Source of the DNA: Phragmitibacter flavus
GTDB lineage: Bacteria > Verrucomicrobiota > Verrucomicrobiia > Verrucomicrobiales > Verrucomicrobiaceae
Reading direction: 5' to 3'
Assembly (NCBI RefSeq): GCF_005780165.1
Contig: NZ_VAUV01000002.1
Coordinates: 186,001-250,000, forward strand
DNA length: 64,000 nt
Of this stretch, positions 8,022-15,754 are shown piece after piece. The notes beneath the pieces are model-generated. The model ran no database searches and was not told the origin of the DNA. It saw only the letters and a list, made by a program, of their open reading frames with translations. Position 1 is the first letter of the stretch; every line of letters begins with the position of its first letter. Made by a program: the position numbers and the translations under genes.

Positions 8022-10223
8022 ATGGACGTCTTCGATAATCAACCAACCGGCGGAAACTCGCTGCATCGTTACCATGAAACTTCGGCCAAGCTCACCCGCT
8101 ACCGGGTGCTGCTGCGTCGCCGTTGGTGGTTTGTTCTATTGACCGCTTCGATTGCGGTTTGTGTCGTGACGCTGTGGATCACCAGCAAGGAGACAGAATA
8201 CATCGCCATTGGGCGGATCGCCACCGGGACTCGCATCAATCTTACTGAAGGCAGAGGCGGCGGCGTGGTGGAAAACGGCGTTTTACCGGCAGATTTTTAC
8301 GGAACCCAGATGGAAATTTTGATGGGTTCGACGCTGTATACGCGTGCGGTGGAACGTGTTCGGAGTTTGCATCCCGAGATCAAGCCGATTGAAGTGGACG
8401 TCAAAGTGGCGCAGCAGCGGGGATCATCCATTCTAAATGTTGGTGGCACTGGCAAGGAGCCTGAGTTTACCCGGCATCTGGTCGAGGCGCTGCTGGATGA
8501 ATACATGGCGTTTCGGAAAGAGATGATCGATTCTTCGATCACCAGTGCCCTGAACAAGGTGATTCAGGAGGTGCTTACTCGCGAGAAGGAAGTGAAACTG
8601 ACCAAAGAGAGGCTCGAAGAGTTTCTGAAGAACAACAACACCGTCATTTTTGAGGGGGAGCGCAATGAGGCAGCGCTTTATCTTTCCAAGCTGAAGAGCA
8701 CCCTGAATGATTATCAGACGGAGCGGAGCCTGATGGAAAAAATGGGTCTTGACGATTATCTCAAACAAAAAGATCAATCGGGAACGGCCGGGGCGGCTAC
8801 GGCACCCGCGCCTGCTCCAGGTGGAGCAGCGGGTCAGAGATCGGAAGGTGCAGGCATTCAGAACAGCAATTCTGCGCGCAGCAGTGATTTGATGGGCGGG
8901 CTTTCGAGGACCGAAGCGGAATACCTGAATTCAATGAGCGACCTCAAGCTCTTCGAGGCGGAGCGTCAGCAACTACTGCGGATCTACAAACCAGAGCACC
9001 CCCGGGTGCTTGAACTGGATGAAAAGATCGAAAAACAAATGGCGCTGATTGAGATTCATCGAGTTGCCAGCTCTGAAGAATGGCAGCGACGGTTGGAAAC
9101 CATCCGCCTGAAAATTGCCAATTTGAATGATGAGATCATCATTTGGGAGAACAAGGCGCGCGATGCCAACGACAAAATTGTGACCCACCTGTCTCTGAAG
9201 AGCGAGGCTGAGCGCGTTTTTGAGGATTACCAAGACTGGAAGAGAAAAATGGACAGTCTGAGCGACACGAATGCCACCACCACCGACATGGTGAACATCA
9301 TGGAGCGACCAAAAATCGCCCGGGAAGATGAGCAAAAGTTGTTGGTGCCATTACTGCTCGCATTCTTTGGTGGCTCCGCCGCCGGGATGGGGATTCTCCT
9401 GCTTTTCGACCGCTTGGACGACCGGATGAATTCCTACAGCGAGTTCCAGGCATTGTTTCCGAATGAGCCCGTGGTGGGCCAGATCCCCGAGCTCAAGTCG
9501 AGGGGGGATGTCGCATTGATTTCCCCAAACGATGACCGACATCTCTATGCGGAGGCGTTTCGAAATTTGCGATCTTCGATCCTCTTCAAAAACTGGGAAG
9601 GTGGAAAACCACCGAAAACCATTCTTATCACCAGTGCGGTGCCCAATGAAGGCAAAACCACCACGGTTTGCAACATGGCCATTACCATGGCCTTGGGGGG
9701 TTCCCGGGTGTTGCTTGCAGATGCGGACTTGCGTCGTGGTGGCGTGAACGAGATGTTTAATGCGCCCGCTTCGCCAGGCTTCAGCGAGGTGTTGACGGGT
9801 CAGATCAACTGGCGTGATGCAGTGCAGGAAACGGATACCCGGAATTTGCACATTTTGACCCGTGGCGAGGCCATTTCGCAGACATCGGAGTTGTTCCTTT
9901 CATCCCTTTCCGATCAAGTGTTGGGAGAACTGGCTGAAGAGTATGATTACATCATCTTCGATACGGCACCGGTTCTTGTCGCAGACGACACGGCCAGTTT
10001 CGCTCCGAAGATTGATGCCACCCTGTTCGTGGTGAGGATTTCCTCGACCACGGCGAGGCTTTCGGCCAAGGCGCTCGATCTGTTGTATGAACGTCAGGTC
10101 AATGTGGCGGGGGTGATTCTAAATCGTTCCAGCACCAGCTTGAAGGAATACACCTATTACAACTACGCCAGCTACTACTCAACGACATCGCCTCAGAAGG
10201 CCAAGCCGAAACCGGTGGGTTGA
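8022..10223 (+). CDS. Wzc-like bacterial tyrosine autokinase/chain-length regulator
   Basis: This 733-aa inner-membrane protein combines a Wzz domain with a bacterial tyrosine kinase (BY-kinase). The first membrane segment is around residues 37-54 (WWFVLLTASIAVCVVTLW), followed by a periplasmic region with coiled coils (about 165-235 and 305-430) and a second membrane segment near LVPLLLAFFGGSAAGMGILL. The cytoplasmic kinase has Walker A SAVPNEGKTTT (Lys545), Walker A' VLLADADLRRG and Walker B YDYIIFDTAPVL. It ends with a tyrosine cluster (EYTYYNYASYYSTT) for autophosphorylation. It should control polymerisation and export of the exopolysaccharide with the two genes upstream. An Ala/Pro/Gly-rich insert lies around residues 252-275. 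The start is ATG 8022; a TTG one codon earlier is less likely. Confidence 0.88.
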   Translation: MDVFDNQPTGGNSLHRYHETSAKLTRYRVLLRRRWWFVLLTASIAVCVVTLWITSKETEYIAIGRIATGTRINLTEGRGGGVVENGVLPADFYGTQMEILMGSTLYTRAVERVRSLHPEIKPIEVDVKVAQQRGSSILNVGGTGKEPEFTRHLVEALLDEYMAFRKEMIDSSITSALNKVIQEVLTREKEVKLTKERLEEFLKNNNTVIFEGERNEAALYLSKLKSTLNDYQTERSLMEKMGLDDYLKQKDQSGTAGAATAPAPAPGGAAGQRSEGAGIQNSNSARSSDLMGGLSRTEAEYLNSMSDLKLFEAERQQLLRIYKPEHPRVLELDEKIEKQMALIEIHRVASSEEWQRRLETIRLKIANLNDEIIIWENKARDANDKIVTHLSLKSEAERVFEDYQDWKRKMDSLSDTNATTTDMVNIMERPKIAREDEQKLLVPLLLAFFGGSAAGMGILLLFDRLDDRMNSYSEFQALFPNEPVVGQIPELKSRGDVALISPNDDRHLYAEAFRNLRSSILFKNWEGGKPPKTILITSAVPNEGKTTTVCNMAITMALGGSRVLLADADLRRGGVNEMFNAPASPGFSEVLTGQINWRDAVQETDTRNLHILTRGEAISQTSELFLSSLSDQVLGELAEEYDYIIFDTAPVLVADDTASFAPKIDATLFVVRISSTTARLSAKALDLLYERQVNVAGVILNRSSTSLKEYTYYNYASYYSTTSPQKAKPKPVG

Positions 10224-10628
10224 GAGGCGGTTGATGGCTGGGCGTTGATGCTTTTGAAGTGGCGGCTATCAAGTCGCCGAATGACAGAGTTGCGAGTGGC
10301 CGCGGAGAGGTTTTTCGTGGGGGCGTGTGGTGCTCCTTGATGAGCTGTTAGGCTTTCCTCAGGATGCTCACTCGAATGAGCCCGAACGTAGCAATACGGG
10401 CCGGGCCTTGGGGATTGTCCCGCTGAGACAATGAAAGCTGCCGGAGCGAAAATTGACCTGCTAGTTCGGCTGCCTGGAAGTGCCAAGCGAGTGGCTCACA
10501 AACTTTGAAAAATTTTGTGATACTGGAGTAACGCAGAAGGGAAAAAGACCTGCGCGACTAAGCACAGGCATCTTGGCCGTAATTCTTCCAATCTCAACAG
10601 GCCGGACGATCGAGCTCCTTTTTGTCGA
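10224..10628. other. 405-bp gap between two gene 3' ends, possible structured RNA
   Basis: No protein-coding gene is recognisable here, although both flanking genes point into it. Consecutive perfect hairpins occur: GCTCA-CTCGAA-TGAGC (about 10364-10379), CCCG-N12-CGGG (about 10381-10400) and ATTGTC-CCGCTGA-GACAAT (about 10416-10434). A weaker CACAAA/TTTGTG pair lies near 10498-10521. The segment does not match tmRNA, RNase P, SRP RNA or 6S RNA signatures that I can recall. A plus-strand open frame of 62 codons at 10480-10668 overlaps the lexA 3' end and shows no protein features. Confidence 0.35.
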
Positions 10629-11234
10629 TCAAATGGAAGTGCGAAGCAGGCCGACCATCACTCCTTGAATGCTCAGTTCTTGAGCGGGGATCAAGTCGGG
10701 ATAATTCGGATTCTCTGCGTGCAGGAACGGGCGGTTGTCGACAACCAGGTATCTTTTCAGGGTGCTTTCGCCATCAATGAGAGCGGCGACGACATCGCGT
10801 GGTTTGGGGGGGCGTTGATCAAGAATGACAAAATCGCCATGCTGGATGTGAGCCCCTGTCATTGAGTCGCCGCGAACGCGTAGAGCAAAAGGTTTGGCTC
10901 CAGGGTTGAGACCCATGCTGCGGGTGTCGATGGTCAATTTGCCATCGGCGATTTCGGGGTTGTCGGCGGCGAATCCGGCGGGGATGTCACCATAAATGGG
11001 GATGTCGACGGTTTCGCGATTGATGTCTTCAGGAAACACGACGGCGCGGGCTTTTCCCGCCAGACGGCGGATCACCCCTTTGCGCTCGAGGGCACGCAGG
11101 TGGCTCATGGCGGCGGTTTGACTGGCAAAGCCAAAGTGCTGCTGGATGTCCCTGGTTGAAGGCATCAATCCATTGCGACGCTGGTAACCTTTCAAAAAGA
11201 CCAGCAATTCCTGTTGGCGCGCCGTAAGTAACAT
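10629..11234 (-). CDS. lexA: LexA repressor, SOS regulator
   Basis: This 201-aa protein matches LexA in length and layout. The N-terminal winged helix (residues 1-70; MLLTARQQELLVFLKGYQRR, TRDIQQHFGFASQTAAMSHL) is followed by a S24 peptidase domain. The self-cleavage bond is Ala86-Gly87 in DIPAGFA, the nucleophile is Ser124 (RGDSMTGAHIQHGD) and the base is Lys160 (LIDGESTLKRYLV). When RecA filaments form, LexA should cleave itself and release SOS genes. The start is the ATG whose complement is at 11232-11234, because the family's N-terminal LT.RQ motif begins there. An upstream in-frame codon would add 12 unrelated residues. It is divergent from the TPR gene, and a small palindrome lies just upstream. 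Confidence 0.92.
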   Translation of the reverse strand: MLLTARQQELLVFLKGYQRRNGLMPSTRDIQQHFGFASQTAAMSHLRALERKGVIRRLAGKARAVVFPEDINRETVDIPIYGDIPAGFAADNPEIADGKLTIDTRSMGLNPGAKPFALRVRGDSMTGAHIQHGDFVILDQRPPKPRDVVAALIDGESTLKRYLVVDNRPFLHAENPNYPDLIPAQELSIQGVMVGLLRTSI

Positions 11235-11244
11235 AGGTTCTATT

Positions 11245-11257
11245 TGAATACCATTCA
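11245..11257. promoter_or_regulatory. Candidate LexA operator upstream of lexA
   Basis: TGAAT-ACC-ATTCA is a perfect 5-bp inverted repeat ten bases upstream of the lexA start codon, in the divergent lexA/TPR promoter region. The position suits an autoregulatory site. It differs from TGTTC-N4-GAACA, which I recall as the motif described for Verrucomicrobia, so the assignment is tentative. Confidence 0.3.
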
Positions 11258-11314
11258 GTTGTGCAGGCAAGAAAAATTTCGCTTGTGTGTAGCTTTTTGC
11301 AGCGATAGTGGCTG

Positions 11315-12031
11315 ATGAGAATCACTTTCTTGATTGCATTTGCCCTTGCGCCTGGGGTCTGGCTAATGGCTGCCAGTGAATCGATTAGTCAGGAAACTGC
11401 CCAACCTACGTCGGTTCAGGGAGATCCAGTGGAATTGGGAATTCCGAAACAAGAAAAAACCGGACAGCTTCCTGCGCTCACCACGGCACTATCGGAGCGG
11501 GCCACGCAGGCATTTGGCAAGAAAGACTGGAAAACGGCTCGGGAAGCTTACCTGGAGATGTTGAAAGAGGAGCCTCGAAATGCACTCACGCTGGCAAACC
11601 TTGGTGCAGTTGAACAGCAGGATGGCAAGCTGAAGGAGGCGCAAAGTTATTTTAGCCGGGCTCTACTGATCAATCCGGGATTGCAGCAGACCTGGACGGC
11701 GCTTGGGTTGGTGAGTTATGAGCTGGGGGATTCATACTACGCGGTTTCGGCTCTCACGCGGGCGATTCATGAGGATCCGACGGATGCGCGGGCGCACAAT
11801 TATCTCGCGGCGGCGGTGAAGCGATTGGGTTGGTTGGATGCGGCGGAGGCAGAGTTGCGCCGTGCCATTGAATTGTATCCGGAATATGCGAATGCGCATT
11901 TCAACCTGGCGTTGATGTATTTGGACCGTAAACCGCCCGCGATTGAACTGGCGCGACGCCACTACGAAACCGCGCTTTCCCTCGGGTCTGGCAGGGATGA
12001 ATTGGTGGATGAAAAACTGAAAAAACCCTAA
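11315..12031 (+). CDS. TPR-repeat protein, probably secreted or periplasmic
   Basis: This 238-aa protein has an N-terminal hydrophobic segment (MRITFLIAFALAPGVWLMAA) that looks like a signal peptide. From about residue 60 to 225 it has at least four tetratricopeptide repeats, for example ALTLANLGAVEQQDGKLKEA, YFSRALLINPGLQQTWTALG, DARAHNYLAAAVKRLGWLDA and YANAHFNLALMYLDRKPPAI. TPR repeats mediate protein-protein contacts, so the protein is likely a scaffold in the envelope; its partners are unknown. It is divergent from lexA (80 bp between start codons) and could share that promoter region. The bioF-like gene begins 41 bp downstream on the same strand. Confidence 0.7.
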   Translation: MRITFLIAFALAPGVWLMAASESISQETAQPTSVQGDPVELGIPKQEKTGQLPALTTALSERATQAFGKKDWKTAREAYLEMLKEEPRNALTLANLGAVEQQDGKLKEAQSYFSRALLINPGLQQTWTALGLVSYELGDSYYAVSALTRAIHEDPTDARAHNYLAAAVKRLGWLDAAEAELRRAIELYPEYANAHFNLALMYLDRKPPAIELARRHYETALSLGSGRDELVDEKLKKP

Positions 12032-12072
12032 CCTTCCGCAGGTTTTGAACGTGGTGGAAAGGGTAGGAGGAG

Positions 12073-13269
12073 ATGTTGAGGATGAGTGCTGATCATTTGG
12101 ATTGGGTTGAGGGAGGAGTTGCTGCGCAGTTGGGCGATCTTGATGCGGCAGGACTGCGGCGCCGCTTGCGATTGTTGCAGCGTGATTCAGTGGGCCTGGT
12201 GACACTGGACGGGGGAACAGTGGTCAATTTCTCCTCCAACGATTACCTCGGTCTTGCGGTGTCGGATCAGTTGAAACAGGCGATGGTCGAGGCGGTGTCG
12301 AGGCATGGCGTGGGGTCGGGTGCTTCGCGATTGGTGTGTGGCAACATGGAGTGCCACGAGGCATTGGAAGCGGCTTTGGCCGAGTTCAAGGGGACGGAGG
12401 CGGCGTTGTCGTTCAGCACGGGGCATGCGGTGGCGGTGGGAGTTCTGCCGGCTTTGTGTGGAGCGGGGGATACGATCGTTCTCGACAAATTGAGTCACGC
12501 TTCATTGATTGATGGGGCTCGTTTGAGCGGGGCGACATTGCGGATTTTTCCCCACAACAACCTGGAGAAACTTGAGCGCATGCTGGTGGCGATCCGTGCG
12601 AAGAATGCCAAGGGGCGGATTTTGGTGGTGACGGAATCGGTGTTCAGCATGGATGGAGATGCGGCACCTCTGGCGGCGCTGGTGGAGTTGAAAGACCGGC
12701 ATGGGGCGTGGCTGCTGGTGGACGAGGCACATGCTTTTGGGATTTTGGGTCCGCAAGGACGTGGATTGGTGGCCGGACTTCGATTGGAAAAACGGGTGGA
12801 ATTGCAGATGGGAACGTTGAGCAAGGCGGCGGGAGTGAGTGGCGGATATGTGGCGGCTTCGCGTGAGGTGATTGATTTACTGATCAATCGGGCACGCAGT
12901 TTGATCTACAGCACAGCGCCTCCTCCAGCGGTCGCGGCGACGGCAGCGGCGGCAGTGGCGATGATTGGAGGCGGTGAGGGAGATCGGCGGCGTGAACGAC
13001 TGTGGGCGAATCGCGCGCATCTGCTGAGCTTGTTGCCAGAGTTGGATGCGGATTTGGTGATGGCAGCGATTGTGCCGGTGATGATTGGCGGGGAACGGGA
13101 GGCCGTGGCTGCGGCAGAGCAACTGATGGAGGCAGGATTTTTCGCTCCTGCAATTCGTTACCCGACGGTGGCGCGGAGTCAGGCAAGGTTGCGGGTGACG
13201 TTAAGTGCCTTGCATGAACTGGTCGAGATTGAAGGTCTTGTCGGATGCCTTCGACGGCACATGGTATAG
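12073..13269 (+). CDS. bioF: 8-amino-7-oxononanoate synthase-like alpha-oxoamine synthase
   Basis: This 398-aa PLP enzyme belongs to the alpha-oxoamine synthase family (BioF, Kbl, serine palmitoyltransferase). Visible family motifs are FSSNDYLGLA near the N-terminus, GVGSGASRLVCGNMECHEALE, the PLP-ring stacking and Asp region LLVDEAHAFGILGPQGRG, and the Schiff-base lysine Lys251 in GTLSKAAGVSGGY. BioF condenses pimeloyl-ACP or pimeloyl-CoA with alanine in biotin synthesis. No other biotin gene is adjacent, so the exact substrate is inferred. The ATG at 12073 abuts an AGGAGG (12065-12070) and may be too close to it; the in-frame ATG at 12082 has better spacing. The 3' end overlaps the convergent glycosyltransferase gene by 69 bp. 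Confidence 0.78.
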   Translation: MLRMSADHLDWVEGGVAAQLGDLDAAGLRRRLRLLQRDSVGLVTLDGGTVVNFSSNDYLGLAVSDQLKQAMVEAVSRHGVGSGASRLVCGNMECHEALEAALAEFKGTEAALSFSTGHAVAVGVLPALCGAGDTIVLDKLSHASLIDGARLSGATLRIFPHNNLEKLERMLVAIRAKNAKGRILVVTESVFSMDGDAAPLAALVELKDRHGAWLLVDEAHAFGILGPQGRGLVAGLRLEKRVELQMGTLSKAAGVSGGYVAASREVIDLLINRARSLIYSTAPPPAVAATAAAAVAMIGGGEGDRRRERLWANRAHLLSLLPELDADLVMAAIVPVMIGGEREAVAAAEQLMEAGFFAPAIRYPTVARSQARLRVTLSALHELVEIEGLVGCLRRHMV

Positions 13270-14574
13270 ATGCGGCCCTTTTTGGCGCTGCCGGAAGTCG
13301 CTCCACAATCCGCGACGCAACGCCAGGCCGAGATCGAATCGCATGCTGGTGTGACGGGCGAAGGCTTTCATCAATGCCTGTGCGGTGATTTCCTTGGAGA
13401 AGTGTTGTCGTGCATGCGCGAGTCCTGCTTTTCCCATTTGTTCGCAGCGGGCGGGATCGGAGAGCAGTCCGGCGAGAAGTCCGGCAAGCGCTTCGGGCTG
13501 GCGTTCTTCACAAAGCAAACCAGTCTCTCCATTGATGACCATCTCAGGAACGCCAGCGACATGGGTGGAGACGCAGGGAAGTTCGGCGGCCATGGCCTCC
13601 ATCAACACGGTCGGGAGATTGTCCTTGCCGCCGTCTTTTTCGGTTTTGCAGGCAAGGGCGAAGATTTGGGTTTCCTCGGCGAGCAGACGAATGATTTCGT
13701 TCATCGGCAGGGGGCCGGTGAGGGAGACGAGATGGTTCAGGTTGAGGTCGGCAATCTGGAATCTCAGTTCGGCTTCGAGTGGTCCTTCGCCGACGATGCG
13801 GCAATGGAAATTCAAGCCGCGATCGCGCATCAGGGCACAGGCGGCGATGAGGTCATCGTAGCCTTTCTTCTCGATCAATCTTCCGACGCTGAGAATGCCG
13901 CCAGCTTGCTGTGGATTCTTGGAAGCCTTTTGTTTTTCTTTGGCGCGTTGGAATGGGCCGAGATCGAGTCCGTTGTAAACGCGCCGGACCCTTGCGGAGG
14001 CGGCGGGAAACCGGTGGTGAAGATCGCGCGCAGTGTAGTCGCTGACGGTGACGATCAGGCTGGCATCGCGCGCGAGCGTTTCGGGTTTTGGATGCACGTC
14101 ACCGGGGTTGCAGAAGATGTCGTTGGCATGGGCGGTGAAGCTGTAGCTGAGGCCGTGAAATTTGCGCAACCACCAGCAGGTGCGGGCTCCCACGCCAGCG
14201 AAGTGGGAGTGGGCGTGGTGGACACGGGCACGCAACTGGCGCATGCGATGGCCGATCCAGGCGGCTTCATAAACGCGCAGTTTGTCGGAGCGGTCGTTCC
14301 AGTGTCGGAGGGTGAGCACGACGCTTTGAGGAAGCCGGTTTTGTTTTTTGAGCTTGAGGACTTCTTTGACCAATTGATCTTCCGGCGGCAGAAAGTGAAC
14401 CTGGTCGAAGAGTTCCTTTGGGAAATGCTGGACCGATTCGGCGCGGGTATCGTGAATGGAAAAGATGATGGGACGCAGGCCGAGACGCACCAGTTCAAGC
14501 ACCTCGCGAACGCAAAACGTTTGGGTGAACGTTGGGAAGCGTTCGAAGACGTAGGCGAGGTGGTATTTCGGCAT
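13201..14574 (-). CDS. GT4-family glycosyltransferase (exopolysaccharide type)
   Basis: This 457-aa protein has the GT-B fold of family GT4. The N-terminal acceptor domain begins YHLAYVFERFPTFTQTFCVREV, as in colanic-acid and exopolysaccharide glycosyltransferases. The C-terminal donor domain carries LSVGRLIEKKGYDDLIAAC, CRIVGEGPLEAELR and the E-x7-E-like stretch EKDGGKDNLPTVLMEAMAAELPCVST. It likely transfers a nucleotide-sugar residue to a lipid-linked or polysaccharide acceptor at the inner face of the cytoplasmic membrane, perhaps for the exopolysaccharide exported by the genes at 5.2-10.2 kb. The last 23 codons lie antisense to the end of the bioF-like gene, an unusually long convergent overlap. 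Confidence 0.82.
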   Translation of the reverse strand: MPKYHLAYVFERFPTFTQTFCVREVLELVRLGLRPIIFSIHDTRAESVQHFPKELFDQVHFLPPEDQLVKEVLKLKKQNRLPQSVVLTLRHWNDRSDKLRVYEAAWIGHRMRQLRARVHHAHSHFAGVGARTCWWLRKFHGLSYSFTAHANDIFCNPGDVHPKPETLARDASLIVTVSDYTARDLHHRFPAASARVRRVYNGLDLGPFQRAKEKQKASKNPQQAGGILSVGRLIEKKGYDDLIAACALMRDRGLNFHCRIVGEGPLEAELRFQIADLNLNHLVSLTGPLPMNEIIRLLAEETQIFALACKTEKDGGKDNLPTVLMEAMAAELPCVSTHVAGVPEMVINGETGLLCEERQPEALAGLLAGLLSDPARCEQMGKAGLAHARQHFSKEITAQALMKAFARHTSMRFDLGLALRRGLWSDFRQRQKGPHLYHVPSKASDKTFNLDQFMQGT

Positions 14575-14648
14575 GGATGAAAAATCAGCGGCATGGTGAA
14601 ACGCAAATCACCTGACTGCAACCAGAACGCCTTGAGTCGTGCGAATTG

Positions 14649-15050
14649 TCACTTTTTGGTGCGAAAACTGGTGCCGCAATACATGCAGCGGAATTTGCCA
14701 CGAATCAGGGCATTGATGATGACGGCCCAGCCGTGCCCGATGACGGGAATGCGCATGGCGTGTTTGTGTTTGTGGGCGGCATTAGAGTGCAGGATGGTCC
14801 CATGGCAGAGGGGGCATCGGAGATGCCGGGCCTGGGTGAAGATGAAGACTCGCAGGGCACCGAACAGGATGATGAGTCCGAGGGCAATGGCAGCGCTGGT
14901 GCGGTCGCGCTGTTGGAAGACATCAATCACGAACCAGACACAGGCAAGGAGGGTCAGTGAAGCGACGATGCGAAGCACCGACAAGACAATGAGCAGACGA
15001 GAGCGACCGAAATACCGGGAACGGGTGCGTTTCTGTGGAGATTCGGTCAT
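14649..15050 (-). CDS. Small membrane protein with a C-terminal zinc ribbon
   Basis: I do not recognise this 133-aa protein as a named family. It has a basic N-terminus (residues 1-19), two predicted membrane helices (about 20-43 and 53-72), and a C-terminal soluble part with two Cys pairs, CPLC (Cys79, Cys82) and CMYC (Cys122, Cys125), that would form a zinc ribbon. A His-rich stretch (AAHKHKHAM) lies between the pairs. The layout suggests a membrane-tethered metal- or protein-binding module on the cytoplasmic side. It is divergent from the SET-domain gene across a 137-bp gap. Confidence 0.6.
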   Translation of the reverse strand: MTESPQKRTRSRYFGRSRLLIVLSVLRIVASLTLLACVWFVIDVFQQRDRTSAAIALGLIILFGALRVFIFTQARHLRCPLCHGTILHSNAAHKHKHAMRIPVIGHGWAVIINALIRGKFRCMYCGTSFRTKK

Positions 15051-15187
15051 GAAGAAGTGTTAACCAATGTTAAAATTGCGTCGGGCTCAAGCTTCTTGTG
15101 ACGATTGGTGAAAATAGTTGGTGAAGGTGAAGTTGAAGGTTTGGAAGAACGTGTCTGTGGCTTGCTTTCATCGATTCCTGCATCACC

Positions 15188-15754
15188 ATGGCGTTTGTCG
15201 AACTGCTTATGGCTGCAAAAAATCACGAAATTCTCTATCAGATTCGAAATTCCCGCATTCATGGTCGGGGTCTTTATGCCAGTCGCGACATTCCTAAAGA
15301 CACGTGGATTGTTCAGTATCTTGGGGAGAAAGTGGACAAGGAGGAGAGTGACCGCCGTGCCAATGCGCTGCTGGAAAAGGCGAAGTCAACCGGGGGTGCG
15401 AAGGTTTACATCTTCATCCTGAACGATAAATGGGACATTGATGGGGATGTCGAATACAACGATGCGCGGTTGATGAACCATTGTTGTGATCCCAACGTGG
15501 AGGCGCAGACCTGGCAGGACAAGGAGATCTGGTTTGTTTCGCTGAAAGACATCAAGAAAGGGGAGGAGTTGTTTTTCAACTATGGATTTGATCTCGAGAG
15601 TTGGGAGGATCATCCCTGCCGTTGTGGTGCGGAACGTTGTGCGGGTTACATCGCGGGTGAGGAATACTGGCCAGCTCTACGCCGCAAGCTCAGTGCGAAA
15701 AAGGCATGGGCGACTCGCCGGAAGAGTGCCGGGAAGAAGAAGCGCGTTTCTTAG
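15188..15754 (+). CDS. SET-domain protein lysine methyltransferase
   Basis: This 188-aa protein has a complete SET domain: NSRIHGRGLYASRDI (residues 21-35), the AdoMet-binding NHCCDPN (97-103) and the catalytic-tyrosine region EELFFNYGF (126-134). A post-SET zinc cluster CRCGAERCAGYI follows (Cys144, Cys146, Cys151). The C-terminal tail from about residue 165 is Lys/Arg-rich (RRKLSAKKAW, RRKSAGKKKRVS) and could bind nucleic acid or be a self-methylation target. In bacteria such proteins methylate lysines on ribosomal, nucleoid or, in pathogens, host proteins; the target here is unknown. The start is ATG 15188, with an alternative at 15209. The stop overlaps the convergent metalloprotease gene by 4 bp. 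Confidence 0.85.
   Translation: MAFVELLMAAKNHEILYQIRNSRIHGRGLYASRDIPKDTWIVQYLGEKVDKEESDRRANALLEKAKSTGGAKVYIFILNDKWDIDGDVEYNDARLMNHCCDPNVEAQTWQDKEIWFVSLKDIKKGEELFFNYGFDLESWEDHPCRCGAERCAGYIAGEEYWPALRRKLSAKKAWATRRKSAGKKKRVS

Noticed and set aside
13270-14580. A 436-codon plus-strand frame antisense to the glycosyltransferase.
   Set aside because: It has no family motif and is the shadow of a G-poor coding strand.
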